A stretch of DNA of 64,000 nt from Leptospira neocaledonica (GCF_002812205.1 NZ_NPEA01000007.1:248001-312000), one strand, 5' to 3'; counted from the first letter of the stretch, positions 10,687-20,409 are shown. Translations and numbers: made by a program. The notes: generated from the letters alone by a model not told the origin.

Positions 10687-10959
10687 CTATTCTGGAGTAT
10701 CCTCGATCTCCTGGTTCAGTAATTTTAGGACCCAATCCTGAAGCCCTAGGCTTTGGAAGGCTTCAATTATCATTCCAGTGTAACTGATAGAAGATTGTAA
10801 TCTTTCAAAGCTCAGTCGAACCTGCAGCTTTTTGATCTGTAAATAGAGTCTGAGTTCTTCTTTACTCATTTTGGAAGGGTCTTTCCAAGGAGTATAGTCT
10901 TCTCCGGATAGAGGGTTTAGGGAGAAGATTATACTTTCTTTGTTTTGAGTCTTACTCAT
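10687..10959 (-). CDS. Small hypothetical protein, last gene of a YqjD/holin-like module
   Basis: A 90-residue soluble protein of unknown function, with a charged helical centre (MSKEELRLYLQIKKLQVRL) and no membrane segment. It is the third gene of a compact - strand set: a YqjD-like protein, a holin-like membrane protein, then this one, with gaps of about 20 bp. In enterobacteria the third place in the comparable yqjD-yqjE-yqjK set is also taken by a small soluble protein, but I see no sequence kinship that would prove this is YqjK. The copy of the 11-mer at 10966-10976 supplies its AAGGA ribosome site. Confidence 0.7.
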   Translation of the reverse strand: MSKTQNKESIIFSLNPLSGEDYTPWKDPSKMSKEELRLYLQIKKLQVRLSFERLQSSISYTGMIIEAFQSLGLQDWVLKLLNQEIEDTPE

Positions 10960-10981
10960 GGGTTAGGAGTTCCTTCCACTT

Positions 10982-11365
10982 TTATGCCTTAAGCTTCCGA
11001 ATAAGGGCGAAGACGCCTGTTAAGGAAATAAAAAGGCAGAGTCCTCCTGTTCCAAGGGCTGCAGGCAACGGATCACCTTCAAATTGCCTTTGCAAAAAGA
11101 GGAAAAAGGCGGCCAGAAAAAATAATACACTTAAACTAATGAAAAAAAGAGTGATCCGAAAGAATATATAGGCCTGGATACCTAGAACAATCTTCTCAGT
11201 TGCTATTTTTTTTGCGTAGAGAATAAGAGTTTCGAAATATTCTGCGATTGAATTAATGAAAGCAAGCAGGTGTTCCTTCAGTTCGAAACTTGAAAATGAA
11301 GTCTCCTCCTGCTTTTCGGTATTTTCGTAAGGAATTTCTTCTGAATCCGTTCTTTTAGCGGTCAA
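10982..11365 (-). CDS. Holin-like (YqjE/phage holin family) membrane protein
   Basis: A 127-residue protein with a charged N-terminal 40 residues, an amphipathic segment, and two long hydrophobic helices (about residues 68-90 and 100-120) separated by the short loop RQFEGDPLPAALG. This is the layout of the YqjE/putative actinobacterial holin-X superfamily, small inner-membrane proteins that are usually not phage lysis proteins. It follows the YqjD-like gene after 15 bp, as in many proteobacteria. A role in envelope stress or ribosome anchoring is inferred from the family. Confidence 0.75.
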   Translation of the reverse strand: MTAKRTDSEEIPYENTEKQEETSFSSFELKEHLLAFINSIAEYFETLILYAKKIATEKIVLGIQAYIFFRITLFFISLSVLFFLAAFFLFLQRQFEGDPLPAALGTGGLCLFISLTGVFALIRKLKA

Positions 11366-11380
11366 TGGATAATTTCCGTA

Positions 11381-11659
11381 TTATTTTCTTCGACCGATAA
11401 GCATTCCAATAATCACGCCTATCCCGACTCCAACTCCTAATCCGATCAAAGTTGCTTTTTGTGGGTTTTCTTTAATGTAAGTTCCCGTTTGATCGATAAT
11501 TTGTTTGGCTTTTTCGCTAGTTTCGCCAGTTACTTGTTTTAATTTTTCCTTTAGATCAGATACGTGTTCCAAATACTCCTCCCGGGCCTTACCTGTAATT
11601 TGTTTGGCCTTATCTTTTAAAATTTGGAGTTCTTCGCTTAGATTATCACCTTTAGACAT
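11381..11659 (-). CDS. YqjD/ElaB-like (DUF883) membrane-anchored protein
   Basis: A 92-residue protein with an amphipathic helix (residues 10-65, rich in Lys/Glu) followed by [19 protein letters not shown], a glycine-zipper transmembrane tail ending in GRRK. This is the DUF883/YqjD layout; in E. coli those proteins are tail-anchored and bind ribosomes in stationary phase. First gene of the three-gene - strand set. GGAGGG just before the ATG is a clear ribosome site. The gene diverges from the coiled-coil gene at 11865, so promoters for both directions should lie in 11660-11864. Confidence 0.8.
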   Translation of the reverse strand: MSKGDNLSEELQILKDKAKQITGKAREEYLEHVSDLKEKLKQVTGETSEKAKQIIDQTGTYIKENPQKATLIGLGVGVGIGVIIGMLIGRRK

Positions 11660-11864
11660 AAGAACGCCCTCCAGATACTTTTATGTTAGTATAGCTCATC
11701 AATTTCAAGAATTTTACACCTTGAAATCATTCAATCGTAAAAATTAAGGACTTTAAATTTGACCGTAGGGATAAATAAGTCGATATATTAGGTCTAGCCG
11801 GCAAACGGATAGAAATCGAAGCGAAAACCATTCCAGTCTATGCAAGGTAAAAAGGGGATGGCAT

Positions 11865-12278
11865 ATGAATTTAATATCTAAAATAGCTAAGATACGAAGA
11901 ACTCAAAGACAGAGAATATACAATAGGGCTTACCGCCAGGCACTGAAACATTTGAAGCGAGAGTTTAAGGCAGAAGCTGATCGTCATGCGCAAGCCGAGA
12001 AAGAATTAGAGAAATATTACCGGAAAGATGTGGATAGCGAGGCTAAAAAAACCCGCAAGAAGATCCAAGAATTAGAGAATTATAAACTTCTTCTTGAAAG
12101 GAAGGAAATGGAAATTGAATCTAAGCTTGCTTTCCTAAACGATCAGTTGCACAAAATCGAAGAGTTAAAAGCCAGAATGGACGGGGCCGTCAATTTAATG
12201 GCACGCGCAGGATCTCTTTCAAATGGCGCTATCGATGACGCAGAGAAGATCAAACAAGCTCTGAAGAAAGTGCTCTAA
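11865..12278 (+). CDS. Coiled-coil hypothetical protein
   Basis: A 137-residue, highly charged, almost wholly helical protein. Residues 5-35 are rich in Arg/Lys (TQRQRIYNRAYRQALKHLKR) and residues of about 35-110 form a long coiled coil with Glu/Lys heptads. There is no membrane span and no catalytic motif. It begins about 205 bp from the divergent YqjD-like gene and is followed 12 bp later by phhB. A structural or scaffolding role is possible, but nothing in the sequence fixes it. Confidence 0.75.
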   Translation: MNLISKIAKIRRTQRQRIYNRAYRQALKHLKREFKAEADRHAQAEKELEKYYRKDVDSEAKKTRKKIQELENYKLLLERKEMEIESKLAFLNDQLHKIEELKARMDGAVNLMARAGSLSNGAIDDAEKIKQALKKVL

Positions 12279-12290
12279 TTCTGAGATTCT

Positions 12291-12596
12291 ATGAATAATT
12301 CTCCGGTTCCTCTTTCAATAGAGCAAATTAGGAAGGAACTCCCAACCACTTGGGAAATAACTACAGCAGATAATGTTCCAAAGATTGTAAGAATATATAA
12401 ATTATCTCAATATCTAGATGGAATTAGAGTTGTAACAGCTATAGCAAATCTTGCAAATAATATGGATCACCATCCAGACATTTTTCTCTCCTATAGTTCT
12501 GTCCAAATAGAACTTTATACCCATAGCTTAAAAGGATTATCCAATCTCGATTTACAATTTGCTCTCAATGCCGAAAATCTTTTAAGTAATCTTTGA
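12291..12596 (+). CDS. phhB: Pterin-4a-carbinolamine dehydratase
   Basis: Recycles the 4a-hydroxy-tetrahydropterin made by aromatic amino acid hydroxylases, by dehydration to quinonoid dihydropterin. The family signature MDHHPDI (two adjacent His and the P-D) is at about residues 58-64, and TH..GLSNLD follows with the third conserved histidine. 101 residues is the normal size for a one-domain PCD. No phenylalanine hydroxylase gene lies nearby. PCD proteins can also moonlight or act in cofactor salvage, so the partner in this organism is open. A GAAGGAACTCC motif lies within the codons for KELP. Confidence 0.9.
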   Translation: MNNSPVPLSIEQIRKELPTTWEITTADNVPKIVRIYKLSQYLDGIRVVTAIANLANNMDHHPDIFLSYSSVQIELYTHSLKGLSNLDLQFALNAENLLSNL

Positions 12597-12625
12597 TATA
12601 AAACTGAATTGTTAATTAAGATTTT

Positions 12626-13174
12626 TTAAGCAATTTTCGGTCCGTGAGGGTTTTTTCTTTTTACTCGAAAGTCTGATTTCACCAATTGATATTCTAAGAT
12701 CTTCAGTTCTCGGAAAAAGATCCTAGAATCAAAATTTGTATGTAGTACAGTTTTTATTCGCCAGATTACTTTTCCCGCATTTGAAAAACCTGCAGATTTA
12801 TATTCTTCCAAAAGTAGTACAAATAAATAGCACGTTGAAACCCCTTGGCTAATAGCAAGAGTTCTAAGTTGAATCCAATCTTCCGGTCTTGGTCTGAAGT
12901 TGAACTTTATATATCTATTATCTTTTGATCTTCCTCGAATGTTTTGATATTTGGTGTATGCGGATTCAGAATTAAGATGTTTATTTGAATAAAAACTTTT
13001 TCGCTGACTCGTAAGTAATTTTCTTAGTAAATAATTGATGCCTTGTCTACGAATGTATTTTGCTAGGTGTGGCGGGATCAGAAGTGTGGAGACTTTGCGT
13101 TTCTTTTTAATAATACCTTCTAAGGAGATATTTTGGGAAAAGGATCGGTGAAATGTATGTTTAATTTTTTCCAT
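12626..13174 (-). CDS. DUF1564 family protein
   Basis: A 182-residue protein of the leptospiral DUF1564 paralogue family. Typical features are STLLIPPHL near residue 30, YQN..., the block FNFRPRPEDWIQLRTLA followed by GVSTCYLFVLLLE, and a basic C-terminus. These proteins are often near mobile DNA, and their fold resembles small DNA-binding proteins, but no function is established. It is convergent with phhB (29 bp between stops). Its AT-rich, Lys/Arg-rich composition differs slightly from the housekeeping neighbours, in keeping with a variable locus. Confidence 0.85.
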   Translation of the reverse strand: MEKIKHTFHRSFSQNISLEGIIKKKRKVSTLLIPPHLAKYIRRQGINYLLRKLLTSQRKSFYSNKHLNSESAYTKYQNIRGRSKDNRYIKFNFRPRPEDWIQLRTLAISQGVSTCYLFVLLLEEYKSAGFSNAGKVIWRIKTVLHTNFDSRIFFRELKILEYQLVKSDFRVKRKNPHGPKIA

Positions 13175-13332
13175 ATCGGAAACAGGTCTCGAAATGGAAA
13201 AAGGGAGTGAACTTTTTTACGGAGAGTGTAGGGATTAAATGAATAATAGATTTTTTTTGGGAAGGAACTCCGCAGAGAACCCGCTCTTAAAATACTTAAG
13301 AACGGATTTTCTATAATCTGAAGATAAAAGAT

Positions 13333-14058
13333 CTAATCTAAAATTACGATTCCCTCATAGTTGTCGGTAAATCTATAACCAATTCCCCAGATTGTCTCGA
13401 TCCACTCAGGCTGGGCTGAATTTTTTTCGAGCTTGGAACGAATTCTTTTAATATGGGAGTCGATCATTCGTTCAAATCCATCCCATTCCATTCCCCAGAC
13501 TGCTTCTAATATCATTTCTCTTGAAAAAACTTTGCCGGGAGAAGTTGCCATCAATTGCAAAATATCAAATTCCTTCCGGGAAATATTGATCACCTGATCT
13601 TTCAGGGTGACTCTACGCCGAACCGGATCAATTTTCAGAGATCCCCTGATGATTTCTCCCCCGCTTCCAATATTCGGTTTAATGCCAGCTTTTTTGTCCC
13701 ATCTACGGAAGAATACATCTACTCTGGTTTTTAATTCTCTTACGGAGAAAGGCTTCGTGATATAATCATCTGCTCCTAACTCAAGTCCCATTATTCTATC
13801 TATTTCTTCATTTCGGGCAGTAACTATAAAAATAGGGGTATTCTCGTCAGATCGTCGCACGGTTCGACATACGTCCATCCCGTCAATGTCTGGTAAGGAA
13901 AGATCTAAAATTAAAAGGTCGGGGTGGTTTGCCTTATAGTATTTAAGGCCCTCTTCGCCAGAAGTTTGAATGGTGGTTCGGTAATGAGCTGAATCCAATG
14001 ACTTTCGTATTAAATTCCCGATGTCCGGATCATCTTCAATTACCAGAATATTCTTCAT
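13333..14058 (-). CDS. OmpR/PhoB-type response regulator
   Basis: A receiver domain (residues 1-120: acidic pocket EDD at 8-10, phosphoacceptor D52 in LILDLSLPD, and the conserved Lys in DDYITKPF) is followed by a winged-helix DNA-binding domain (about 145-235, with RRVTLKD and the recognition region [17 protein letters not shown]). The frame is open to 14097, but GAGGCG sits just before the ATG at 14058 and [10 protein letters not shown] is the canonical receiver start, so I use 14058. No cognate histidine kinase is adjacent, so it is an orphan regulator by position. Targets are unknown. Confidence 0.93.
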   Translation of the reverse strand: MKNILVIEDDPDIGNLIRKSLDSAHYRTTIQTSGEEGLKYYKANHPDLLILDLSLPDIDGMDVCRTVRRSDENTPIFIVTARNEEIDRIMGLELGADDYITKPFSVRELKTRVDVFFRRWDKKAGIKPNIGSGGEIIRGSLKIDPVRRRVTLKDQVINISRKEFDILQLMATSPGKVFSREMILEAVWGMEWDGFERMIDSHIKRIRSKLEKNSAQPEWIETIWGIGYRFTDNYEGIVILD

Positions 14059-14284
14059 AAGCGCCTCAGGTGTATTGGATGTTAAATTTAACCTCATTAC
14101 AACATATTATTCCCACCAAAATTGTAACATAGCAAAAAATGGGATTTTAAATGTATTGATTGAAAAACAAAAATTCGAAAAATGCTTTATGTTTGCCGTT
14201 TTTGAAGGTTTTGCTGTTTATCTTTAATGGCATTTCCAGAGAATTCTTATTTCTTAATGTGAAAAGTCTGGTTTTGGACAGTTT

Positions 14285-14725
14285 ATGAAATATAGTAACC
14301 CTTCTTTCCCCCGGAGTTGGGCTCTCATTGCGGTTTCGGAACCTGGATTGGATGTTCACGAAGTCACTCGAACTCTTGGAATTCGACCGGACTTGTCGGT
14401 AAATAAAGGAGTTCCTGCCATTTCCGGAAAATCTGTAGCTTCTTCTTTGTGGCAAATCCACTCCAAGAGAGATGCAAGCTCTCCCCTGGAAGATCATATC
14501 CAAGAATTATTGGAAAGAATCGCTCCGCACCGCAAAGAATTTCAAAGTTTTTGCGAAAAACATAATGTCGTACTATATTGTTCTGTTGAATTTAATAACG
14601 GTAATATGGAAGAAACTACATTGAGCGCTAGGACTCTTTTGCTGCTCGGAAATCTTAGATTAAAATTATCCTTTCATGCTTGGAATGTTCCGGAAAGAAG
14701 AAGAAGGTCAGAGGACCAGAATTAA
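14285..14725 (+). CDS. DUF4279 domain protein
   Basis: A 146-residue soluble protein. The pattern 'W.L..VSEPGLDVHEVTRTLGIRPDLSVNKG', followed by a W-containing strand (SLWQIHSK) and a helix ending near LLERIAPHR, matches the DUF4279 family, whose function is not known. It overlaps the 3' end of the convergent STAS-like gene by 18 bp. A GCAGGAACTCC variant copy of the region's 11-mer lies within its codons for KGVPA. Confidence 0.7.
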   Translation: MKYSNPSFPRSWALIAVSEPGLDVHEVTRTLGIRPDLSVNKGVPAISGKSVASSLWQIHSKRDASSPLEDHIQELLERIAPHRKEFQSFCEKHNVVLYCSVEFNNGNMEETTLSARTLLLLGNLRLKLSFHAWNVPERRRRSEDQN

Positions 14726-15034
14726 TTCTTCTAAAGAGAAGGTTTTAATGTATTTTCGAATTGGAGGTCTAGGTTTTGAGAGAATTAACACTCGGTTCTT
14801 TTCACGTAGATCTAAGGCGTATTTGATTAGTTTCTCGATTACTGGGAATGGCAACGTATCAAATTTAGATATTTCCAATTTTACATGGCGATTTGTTTCA
14901 TAAAAAGCCATCGCCAAAACCGAATTCAACTCGCTCAATACTTGATCGTTTACTTCGGAAAGAAGTGGTTCAATTTCTACAGCCTTTGGCTTTTTTCTTA
15001 TTTCGAAAAAATTGTATTTTCGGGTATACTCCAC
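14708..15034 (-). CDS. STAS-like (anti-sigma-factor antagonist type) protein
   Basis: A 108-residue protein. The second half, 'LPFPVIEKLIKYALDLREKNRVLILSKPRPPIRKYI', followed by a Leu-rich helix, matches the beta-alpha-beta-alpha pattern of STAS domains, where the loop before the first of these helices would carry the phosphorylated Ser/Thr. Here that position reads DTLPFP, so T is the candidate. Small stand-alone STAS proteins usually sit in partner-switching circuits. No anti-sigma kinase is adjacent. It diverges from epmA and overlaps the DUF4279 gene at its 3' end. Confidence 0.55.
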   Translation of the reverse strand: MEYTRKYNFFEIRKKPKAVEIEPLLSEVNDQVLSELNSVLAMAFYETNRHVKLEISKFDTLPFPVIEKLIKYALDLREKNRVLILSKPRPPIRKYIKTFSLEELILVL

Positions 15035-15089
15035 TATCGTTTCCCTTTCTAAAGGATTAGTTTACTGTTTCGTAAGATCATATTCAAAG

Positions 15090-16034
15090 ATGAAGCTGAA
15101 TAACTTAGAAATATTGTCATTTCGATCAAGATTTTTGCATGCTACGAGAACTTTTTTTCATGAAAAGGGATTCCTCGAGGTTGATACGCCCTCCTTGAAA
15201 AAAATTCCTGGAATGGAGCCTTATTTGGATCCATTTTTGGTAGGATCTCCGTCCGGTGAGGAGAAGGGGTACCTTATTACTTCCCCTGAATATTCTCTTA
15301 AACAAGCGTTATCTTTGGGAGCAGGAAAGGTATACGAAATTGCACATACCTTTCGCTCTGGGGAGAAAGGGAGTTCCTACCATACAGCCGAATTCCTCAT
15401 GCTGGAATTTTATCAAGTAGGCGACGATTTGCACCAGGCAATGAACCTTCTTGAAGAATTAATTCGATGGATTGCTAACGAACTGAGCCTCCCTCTTCCT
15501 GACAGGCCCTTTCAAAGAAAGTCAGTGAAGGAACTCCTCTTCGATTGGACAGGCATAACTTGGGACAGAGACTCGTTGGAACGAAAAATAGCCGAGTTGT
15601 CTTTGACAAATCTCTCTTTCGATTCCATGGAATATGAAGACTGTTTTTTTTTAATATTCTTAAACTTATTGGAACCGAATTTCACTTCGGAATTCCAATT
15701 CATCTATGACTATCCTCCAGAAATGGCTGCTTTGTCTAGAATTGAAGATGGGGTGGCTAAAAGATTCGAATTGTATTTCGGGAAAATAGAATTAGCTAAC
15801 GCATTTTACGAGCTCTTGGACCCGATAGAACAGAAAGCTCGTTTTCAAAAAGAGCAAGAGCTGAGAAGAAAGTTAGGGAAGGAAGTTTTTCCTCTTCATG
15901 AGGAGTTCCTTCAGGCTTTGGAAAGAGGGATTCCCGAATGTTCAGGAATTTCGATTGGATTGGATCGTCTTCTAATGGTACTTTTAGGAAGGAACTCCCT
16001 CTCGGAAGTTAGCCCATATTGGCAAGAAATTTGA
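15090..16034 (+). CDS. epmA: Elongation factor P--(R)-beta-lysine ligase EpmA (LysRS-like)
   Basis: A class II lysyl-tRNA-synthetase core without the N-terminal anticodon-binding domain, the hallmark of EpmA (GenX/PoxA), which ligates beta-lysine to a conserved lysine of EF-P. Class II motif 1 surrounds TPSLKKIPGMEPYLDPF. Motif 2 is the VYEIAHTFRSGE...HTAEFLMLEFY block, and motif 3 is GISIGLDRLLMVLLG. The frame is open from 15012, but MKLNNLEILS from 15090 is the natural start, giving 314 residues. efp (51458) and a KamA/EpmB-type gene (48603) are in the same window. Four copies of the 11-mer lie inside this gene. Confidence 0.9.
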   Translation: MKLNNLEILSFRSRFLHATRTFFHEKGFLEVDTPSLKKIPGMEPYLDPFLVGSPSGEEKGYLITSPEYSLKQALSLGAGKVYEIAHTFRSGEKGSSYHTAEFLMLEFYQVGDDLHQAMNLLEELIRWIANELSLPLPDRPFQRKSVKELLFDWTGITWDRDSLERKIAELSLTNLSFDSMEYEDCFFLIFLNLLEPNFTSEFQFIYDYPPEMAALSRIEDGVAKRFELYFGKIELANAFYELLDPIEQKARFQKEQELRRKLGKEVFPLHEEFLQALERGIPECSGISIGLDRLLMVLLGRNSLSEVSPYWQEI

Positions 16035-16224
16035 AAACGGTGGATTTTATTCTACTTTGACTTCATTTAGAATTAAGAAAGCGTCATGGATAGTTCGATA
16101 ATGAATATAGGCCTCGCAAAACTTTTGTTGCACGGATTGTCTATCAAATTAACTTAAGATTCGACTTGCCTGAGAAGGGTTTTTAGAATGAAAAGATCCC
16201 TGGCCTTTAGTGCGGACGGAGAAT

Positions 16225-17226
16225 ATGACTAAGAAGCAGAATTATTACGTCACTATAAAAGGCAAAAAATATGATCGGGGCCTGATTGAGTTGGCAGAGA
16301 AGGCTACCTCAGGTAAAAAAGACGGCCGTATTTCAATCGCAGATGCAAAAAAACTTCTTAATGCCGTAAAGGATAACAATACCTATACGGACATCGAAAA
16401 GAAAACGATGGAATATGTTCGTGAGAATTTTCAATTTACTACAAAAGCTGACGAATGGTTTCGTACTGAAATTCGCAAATGGGCTGCAGAAAAATCTTCT
16501 CATACTAAATCTTCTCCGCAAGAGGAATACACTTCTCACGATGAAGCGATTAGTCTCATGAGCTCTCAACACTCAGACGCACCTTATAGAGGATATATTC
16601 CGACACCTTCCGCAGGCCAGGCAAAAAAACAGAATCGTATTCCTGTTTTGGTCCTTTCTCTTATTATTCTCGGAGGCTTTGGAATAGGGATCTATTATGC
16701 CTTCCGTAACAACGGAAAAAAATCCGTCAGTCATACTCATACGGAAGAAATTAAAGAAAGCAAACCTCCACAAGTTGAGGAGAAGAAGGAAACTTCTCCT
16801 TCCTCTTCGGAAAAAGAAGGTATTTTTGGCTTCTTTTCACAGAAACACGAATCTGCTAATTTTTCCGGAAAAGATGGGGAGCTTGCTTCTAAGATCCAAT
16901 CTTCTCCTATCCTTTTTGATAAAAATGATATAAAAGTTCCCCAGTCTCAAAGAAGGATCTTGGATTCTCTTACTTTTCTTCTCAAAAAAAATTCGGACGT
17001 TAAGGCAGTTCTGATTGGACATGCTTCTTCCGAAGGAACTGAAGAGGTAAACCTGAAGGTCTCTCAACTTAGGGCCGAGATGGTGAGGGACTATTTACTT
17101 GGGAATGGCTTGGAAACTTCTCGTTTCATTTTGGAGGCGAAAGGTTCTCAGATAGTTTCTTCTCCAGAGGGGAAGAGACAAAGTCAGGAAAAAAACAGAC
17201 GAGTGGACATCCTAATCGTTAAGTGA
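16225..17226 (+). CDS. OmpA-family protein with N-terminal regulatory-like domain and one membrane span
   Basis: Residues 1-90 form a conserved soluble domain (YYVTIKGKKYDRGLIELAE, DGRISIADAKKLL, ADEWFRTEIRKWAA) found before membrane anchors in other bacteria. Residues of about 140-162 are a single transmembrane helix (IPVLVLSLIILGGFGIGIYY), then a Ser/Pro/Glu-rich linker, then an OmpA C-terminal peptidoglycan-binding domain (about 235-333: FDKNDIKVP, VLIGHASSEGTEEVN, RRVDILI). It would sit in the inner membrane with its OmpA domain in the periplasm. The frame opens at a GTG at 16210, but CGGAGA precedes the ATG at 16225. An intrinsic terminator follows at once. Confidence 0.88.
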   Translation: MTKKQNYYVTIKGKKYDRGLIELAEKATSGKKDGRISIADAKKLLNAVKDNNTYTDIEKKTMEYVRENFQFTTKADEWFRTEIRKWAAEKSSHTKSSPQEEYTSHDEAISLMSSQHSDAPYRGYIPTPSAGQAKKQNRIPVLVLSLIILGGFGIGIYYAFRNNGKKSVSHTHTEEIKESKPPQVEEKKETSPSSSEKEGIFGFFSQKHESANFSGKDGELASKIQSSPILFDKNDIKVPQSQRRILDSLTFLLKKNSDVKAVLIGHASSEGTEEVNLKVSQLRAEMVRDYLLGNGLETSRFILEAKGSQIVSSPEGKRQSQEKNRRVDILIVK

Positions 17227-17256
17227 AAGGGGAATTATTTCCCGTTTCACTTTTCT
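17221..17256 (+). terminator. Rho-independent terminator of the OmpA-like gene
   Basis: A long stem overlaps the stop codon: AAGTGAAAGGGGAA (17221-17234) pairs with TTTCCCGTTTCACTT (17238-17252) with one mismatch around a 3-base loop, followed by TTCT. It separates this gene from acn. Confidence 0.8.
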
Positions 17257-17341
17257 ACTTCAATTTCTGGTAGGAACTCCAGACATTTCTCTTTATTCTC
17301 CATCCAATCTAATAGTAAACGGATATTCCGTATTCTTAAAA

Positions 17342-17370
17342 TTGTCCTTTTGGCTGAAAAATCCTATACA
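17342..17370 (+). promoter_or_regulatory. Candidate sigma-70 promoter of acn
   Basis: TTGTCC (17342-17347) and TATACA (17365-17370) are separated by exactly 17 bases and lie 46 bp upstream of the chosen acn start. Each hexamer matches the consensus at 4 of 6 positions. Confidence 0.5.
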
Positions 17371-17416
17371 AGCACCCCGACCCTAAGAGACGATGAAACC
17401 ATCATCGGAGATGACA

Positions 17417-19678
17417 ATGGCATTTGATATAGATATGATTCGTGCCCGGTATGAAAAACTCGGGACCCTGGTTAAAAAAGCCAGAGAAGTGGTCGGCAGA
17501 CCACTCACTCTGACCGAAAAAATTCTTTATTCTCACCTTTGGGAAGGAACTCCTTCCTCCAATTTCGAAAGAGGAAAATCTTACGTTGATTTTGCCCCGG
17601 ACCGCGTTGCAATGCAGGATGCAACAGCGCAGATGGCCTTATTACAATTCATGTCCGCAGGTAGAAGTAAGGTAGCTGTTCCTTCCACAGTACATTGTGA
17701 CCACTTGATCACAGCGAAAATCGGTTCCTCTACAGACTTAGCGACTGCCTCAACCGAAAACAAAGAAGTATATGACTTTCTTTCTTCCGTTTCTAACAAA
17801 TACGGGATCGGCTTCTGGAAACCCGGAGCTGGAATTATCCACCAAGTAGTATTAGAAAATTATGCATTCCCCGGAGGAATGATGATTGGAACGGACTCTC
17901 ACACGGTGAACGCCGGCGGATTGGGAATGGTTGCAATCGGGGTCGGTGGAGCGGACGCTTGCGACGTTATGGCTGGTCTTGCTTGGGAGCTTAAATGGCC
18001 TAAACTGATCGGAGTGAAGTTAACTGGAAAACTAAACGGTTGGACTTCTGCAAAAGACGTTATCTTAAAAGTAGCTGGAATTCTTACCGTAAAAGGCGGA
18101 ACAGGTGCAATCGTAGAATACTTCGGTGAAGGATCTACTTCTCTTTCCTGTACTGGAAAGGGAACTATCGCCAATATGGGAGCTGAAATTGGAGCAACTA
18201 CTTCTACATTCTCTTATGACGAGTCTATGGAAAGATATCTTCGTTCCACAAATAGAGCGGATATCGCTGATTTAGCGAATGGGGTGAAGGAACACCTCAC
18301 CGCTGACCCAGAAGTCTATGCAAATCCGGATAAATTTTTCGACCAAGTGATCGAGATCAACCTTTCTGAGTTGGAACCTCACTTGAACGGACCTTTCACT
18401 CCTGACTTAGCTACTCCTATCTCTAAAATGAAAGAAGAAGCTAAGAAGAACGGATGGCCTACAAAAGTAGAAGTGGGTTTGATCGGTTCTTGCACAAACT
18501 CTTCTTACGAAGATATTGCTCGTGCGGCTTCTCTTGCTAATCAAGCTGCAGAAAAATCCTTAAAACCTAAGGCTGAGTTCACAATCACCCCAGGTTCTGA
18601 ACTAGTTCGTTTCACGATAGAGAGAGACGGGTTTATTAAAGTTTTCGAAAAGATCGGAGCAAAAGTTTTTGCGAACGCATGCGGCCCTTGTATCGGAATG
18701 TGGTCCAGGGTAGGCGCGGATAAGAAGGAGAAGAACACGATCGTTCACTCTTTCAATCGTAACTTCCAATCTAGGAACGACGGTAACCCGAACACTTTCG
18801 CATTCGTGGGCTCTCCGGAGCTAGTAACTGCATTAGCGATTGCGGGAGATCTTACTTTTGATCCGAATAATGATACTCTTACCAATGAAAAAGGGGAGAA
18901 GGTAAAATTAGATCCTCCAAATGGAGACGAACTTCCTAAGAAAGGATTCGATGTAGAAGATGCTGGCTACCAAGCTCCAGCAGCTGACGGTTCTGGCGTG
19001 CAAGTGGTTGTAGATCCTAAATCCAATCGTTTACAGTTGCTCGCTCCTTTCATTAAATGGGAAGGCACTGATCTAAAAGGATTGAACCTTCTTATCAAAG
19101 TAAAAGGAAAATGTACGACTGACCATATTTCTATGGCGGGTCCTTGGTTGAAATTCAGAGGGCATTTGGATAATATTTCGAATAACCTTTTGATTGGAGC
19201 TACGAATATCTTCAACGAGAAGATCAACAGCGTGAAAAATCAGTTGGACGGATCTTACGACGAGGTTCCTAAAGTACAACGCCAATACAAAGCAAAAGGA
19301 ATCGGTTCCATAGTGATCGGAGACGAGAACTACGGAGAAGGTTCCTCCAGAGAGCATGCTGCTATGGAGCCAAGATTCTTAGGAGTAAGAGCGGTTCTTG
19401 TAAAATCATTTGCTCGTATTCATGAGACAAACTTGAAAAAACAAGGGATGCTTGCTTTGACATTTGCAGATAAAGCGGATTACGATAAGATCCAAGAAGA
19501 CGATAAAATAGATATTATCGGACTTACTGATTTTAAAGAAGGAACTCCTCTGACTCTATCTTTACATCATAAAGATGGAAGTAAGGACGAATTTAAAGTA
19601 AACCACACTTATAATGCTCAGCAGATTGAATGGTTTAAGGCGGGAAGCGCTTTGAATCTGATCGGCGGCAAAAAGTAA
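17417..19678 (+). CDS. acn: Aconitate hydratase
   Basis: Interconverts citrate and isocitrate through cis-aconitate in the TCA cycle, using a [4Fe-4S] cluster. Cluster ligands are C359 in [10 protein letters not shown] and C422/C425 in [10 protein letters not shown] (numbered from 17417). [10 protein letters not shown] near the C-terminus is the swivel-domain substrate block. Length (about 754 residues) and motifs fit the mitochondrial-type aconitase, not AcnB. The frame is open from 17393 with further ATGs at 17411 and 17417; GGAG at 17407-17410 has good spacing only to 17417, giving [14 protein letters not shown]. Two copies of the 11-mer are inside, both encoding EGTP. Confidence 0.95.
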   Translation: MAFDIDMIRARYEKLGTLVKKAREVVGRPLTLTEKILYSHLWEGTPSSNFERGKSYVDFAPDRVAMQDATAQMALLQFMSAGRSKVAVPSTVHCDHLITAKIGSSTDLATASTENKEVYDFLSSVSNKYGIGFWKPGAGIIHQVVLENYAFPGGMMIGTDSHTVNAGGLGMVAIGVGGADACDVMAGLAWELKWPKLIGVKLTGKLNGWTSAKDVILKVAGILTVKGGTGAIVEYFGEGSTSLSCTGKGTIANMGAEIGATTSTFSYDESMERYLRSTNRADIADLANGVKEHLTADPEVYANPDKFFDQVIEINLSELEPHLNGPFTPDLATPISKMKEEAKKNGWPTKVEVGLIGSCTNSSYEDIARAASLANQAAEKSLKPKAEFTITPGSELVRFTIERDGFIKVFEKIGAKVFANACGPCIGMWSRVGADKKEKNTIVHSFNRNFQSRNDGNPNTFAFVGSPELVTALAIAGDLTFDPNNDTLTNEKGEKVKLDPPNGDELPKKGFDVEDAGYQAPAADGSGVQVVVDPKSNRLQLLAPFIKWEGTDLKGLNLLIKVKGKCTTDHISMAGPWLKFRGHLDNISNNLLIGATNIFNEKINSVKNQLDGSYDEVPKVQRQYKAKGIGSIVIGDENYGEGSSREHAAMEPRFLGVRAVLVKSFARIHETNLKKQGMLALTFADKADYDKIQEDDKIDIIGLTDFKEGTPLTLSLHHKDGSKDEFKVNHTYNAQQIEWFKAGSALNLIGGKK

Positions 19679-19693
19679 AACTTTTCTGAAAGA

Positions 19694-19728
19694 AGCCGAG
19701 GCCATTGAGTGGTCTCGGCTTTTTATTT
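19694..19728 (+). terminator. Rho-independent terminator of acn
   Basis: AGCCGAGGCC and GGTCTCGGCT pair (one G-T pair) around the loop ATTGAGT and are followed by TTTTATTT. The T-run overlaps the stop codon of the convergent TetR gene. Confidence 0.85.
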
Positions 19729-20409
19729 AGAGTCCGGCTTTAGACCCTTCTGTAAAATCCTCACCATCTCTTTGATAGTGGCTTTGATTTCCGATTCCGG
19801 AATTTTATAAACCACCTGGGCCATAAACCCTAACGCGAAAGTTAAAGAAGAAATTCCGAATGCAACCGATTTCAAATCCGCTTTAGGATCGATTTCTCCG
19901 CCTTTCTTGAATTTTTCCAGCTCCTGTATCATTTCCGGGAGAGCCTTGGTATAAATTTTAGTTTGGATAATTCTACTAACATCCGGGTCTAAGATGATTC
20001 TACTGACTGCAACTTTCATGAAGTCGGAATAATGTTTGAAATCGGAACATCTTTCTGTAATGGACTCGACCAATGCCTCATTCAAATTAAGATCCGGCTT
20101 CGCTTCTATTTCTTTTTTTCCCGTAGACGAATCACCTAGGTCGTCGGTTCGAGTTAGGATTGCTTCTAAAAGGCCCTTCTTCCCGCCGAAATAACGCATG
20201 ATAAGAGCTTCGTTCGCCCCTGCAGACTTGGCGATATCCTTTGTGGTAGCCGCATCATATCCTTTTTTGGCAAAAACTTGTATCCCAGCCTTCATCAAAG
20301 CTGTTTCAGTTGCCTTTCGGTCTCTTTTTTTAGGGCCCTTATGAGAGCCGTGAGCACCTGCTTTGGATGCCTTACTTTTTTTGACCTTCTTTTTAGGGGT
20401 TCGAACCAT
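19723..20409 (-). CDS. TetR/AcrR-family transcriptional regulator
   Basis: A 228-residue regulator. After a basic N-terminal tail (about 30 residues of Lys/Arg/Gly) comes a TetR helix-turn-helix at about 30-80: [20 protein letters not shown], then [24 protein letters not shown]. The C-terminal ligand-binding half is helical and not specific to a known ligand. The 12-bp palindrome GGGATGTATCCC at 20424-20435, just before its start, is a candidate operator for self-control and perhaps for the divergent glycosyltransferase at 20603. The basic tail is longer than usual for the family. Confidence 0.9.
   Translation of the reverse strand: MVRTPKKKVKKSKASKAGAHGSHKGPKKRDRKATETALMKAGIQVFAKKGYDAATTKDIAKSAGANEALIMRYFGGKKGLLEAILTRTDDLGDSSTGKKEIEAKPDLNLNEALVESITERCSDFKHYSDFMKVAVSRIILDPDVSRIIQTKIYTKALPEMIQELEKFKKGGEIDPKADLKSVAFGISSLTFALGFMAQVVYKIPESEIKATIKEMVRILQKGLKPDSK

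Noticed and set aside
10673..10698. Hairpin ACTCCAGA/TCTGGAGT between pyk and the next gene as a terminator
   Set aside because: No T-run on either side; part of the stem is a copy of the 11-mer.
14147..14503. 118-codon - strand frame across the regulator/DUF4279 spacer
   Set aside because: Overlaps the start of the DUF4279 gene and has no protein-like features.
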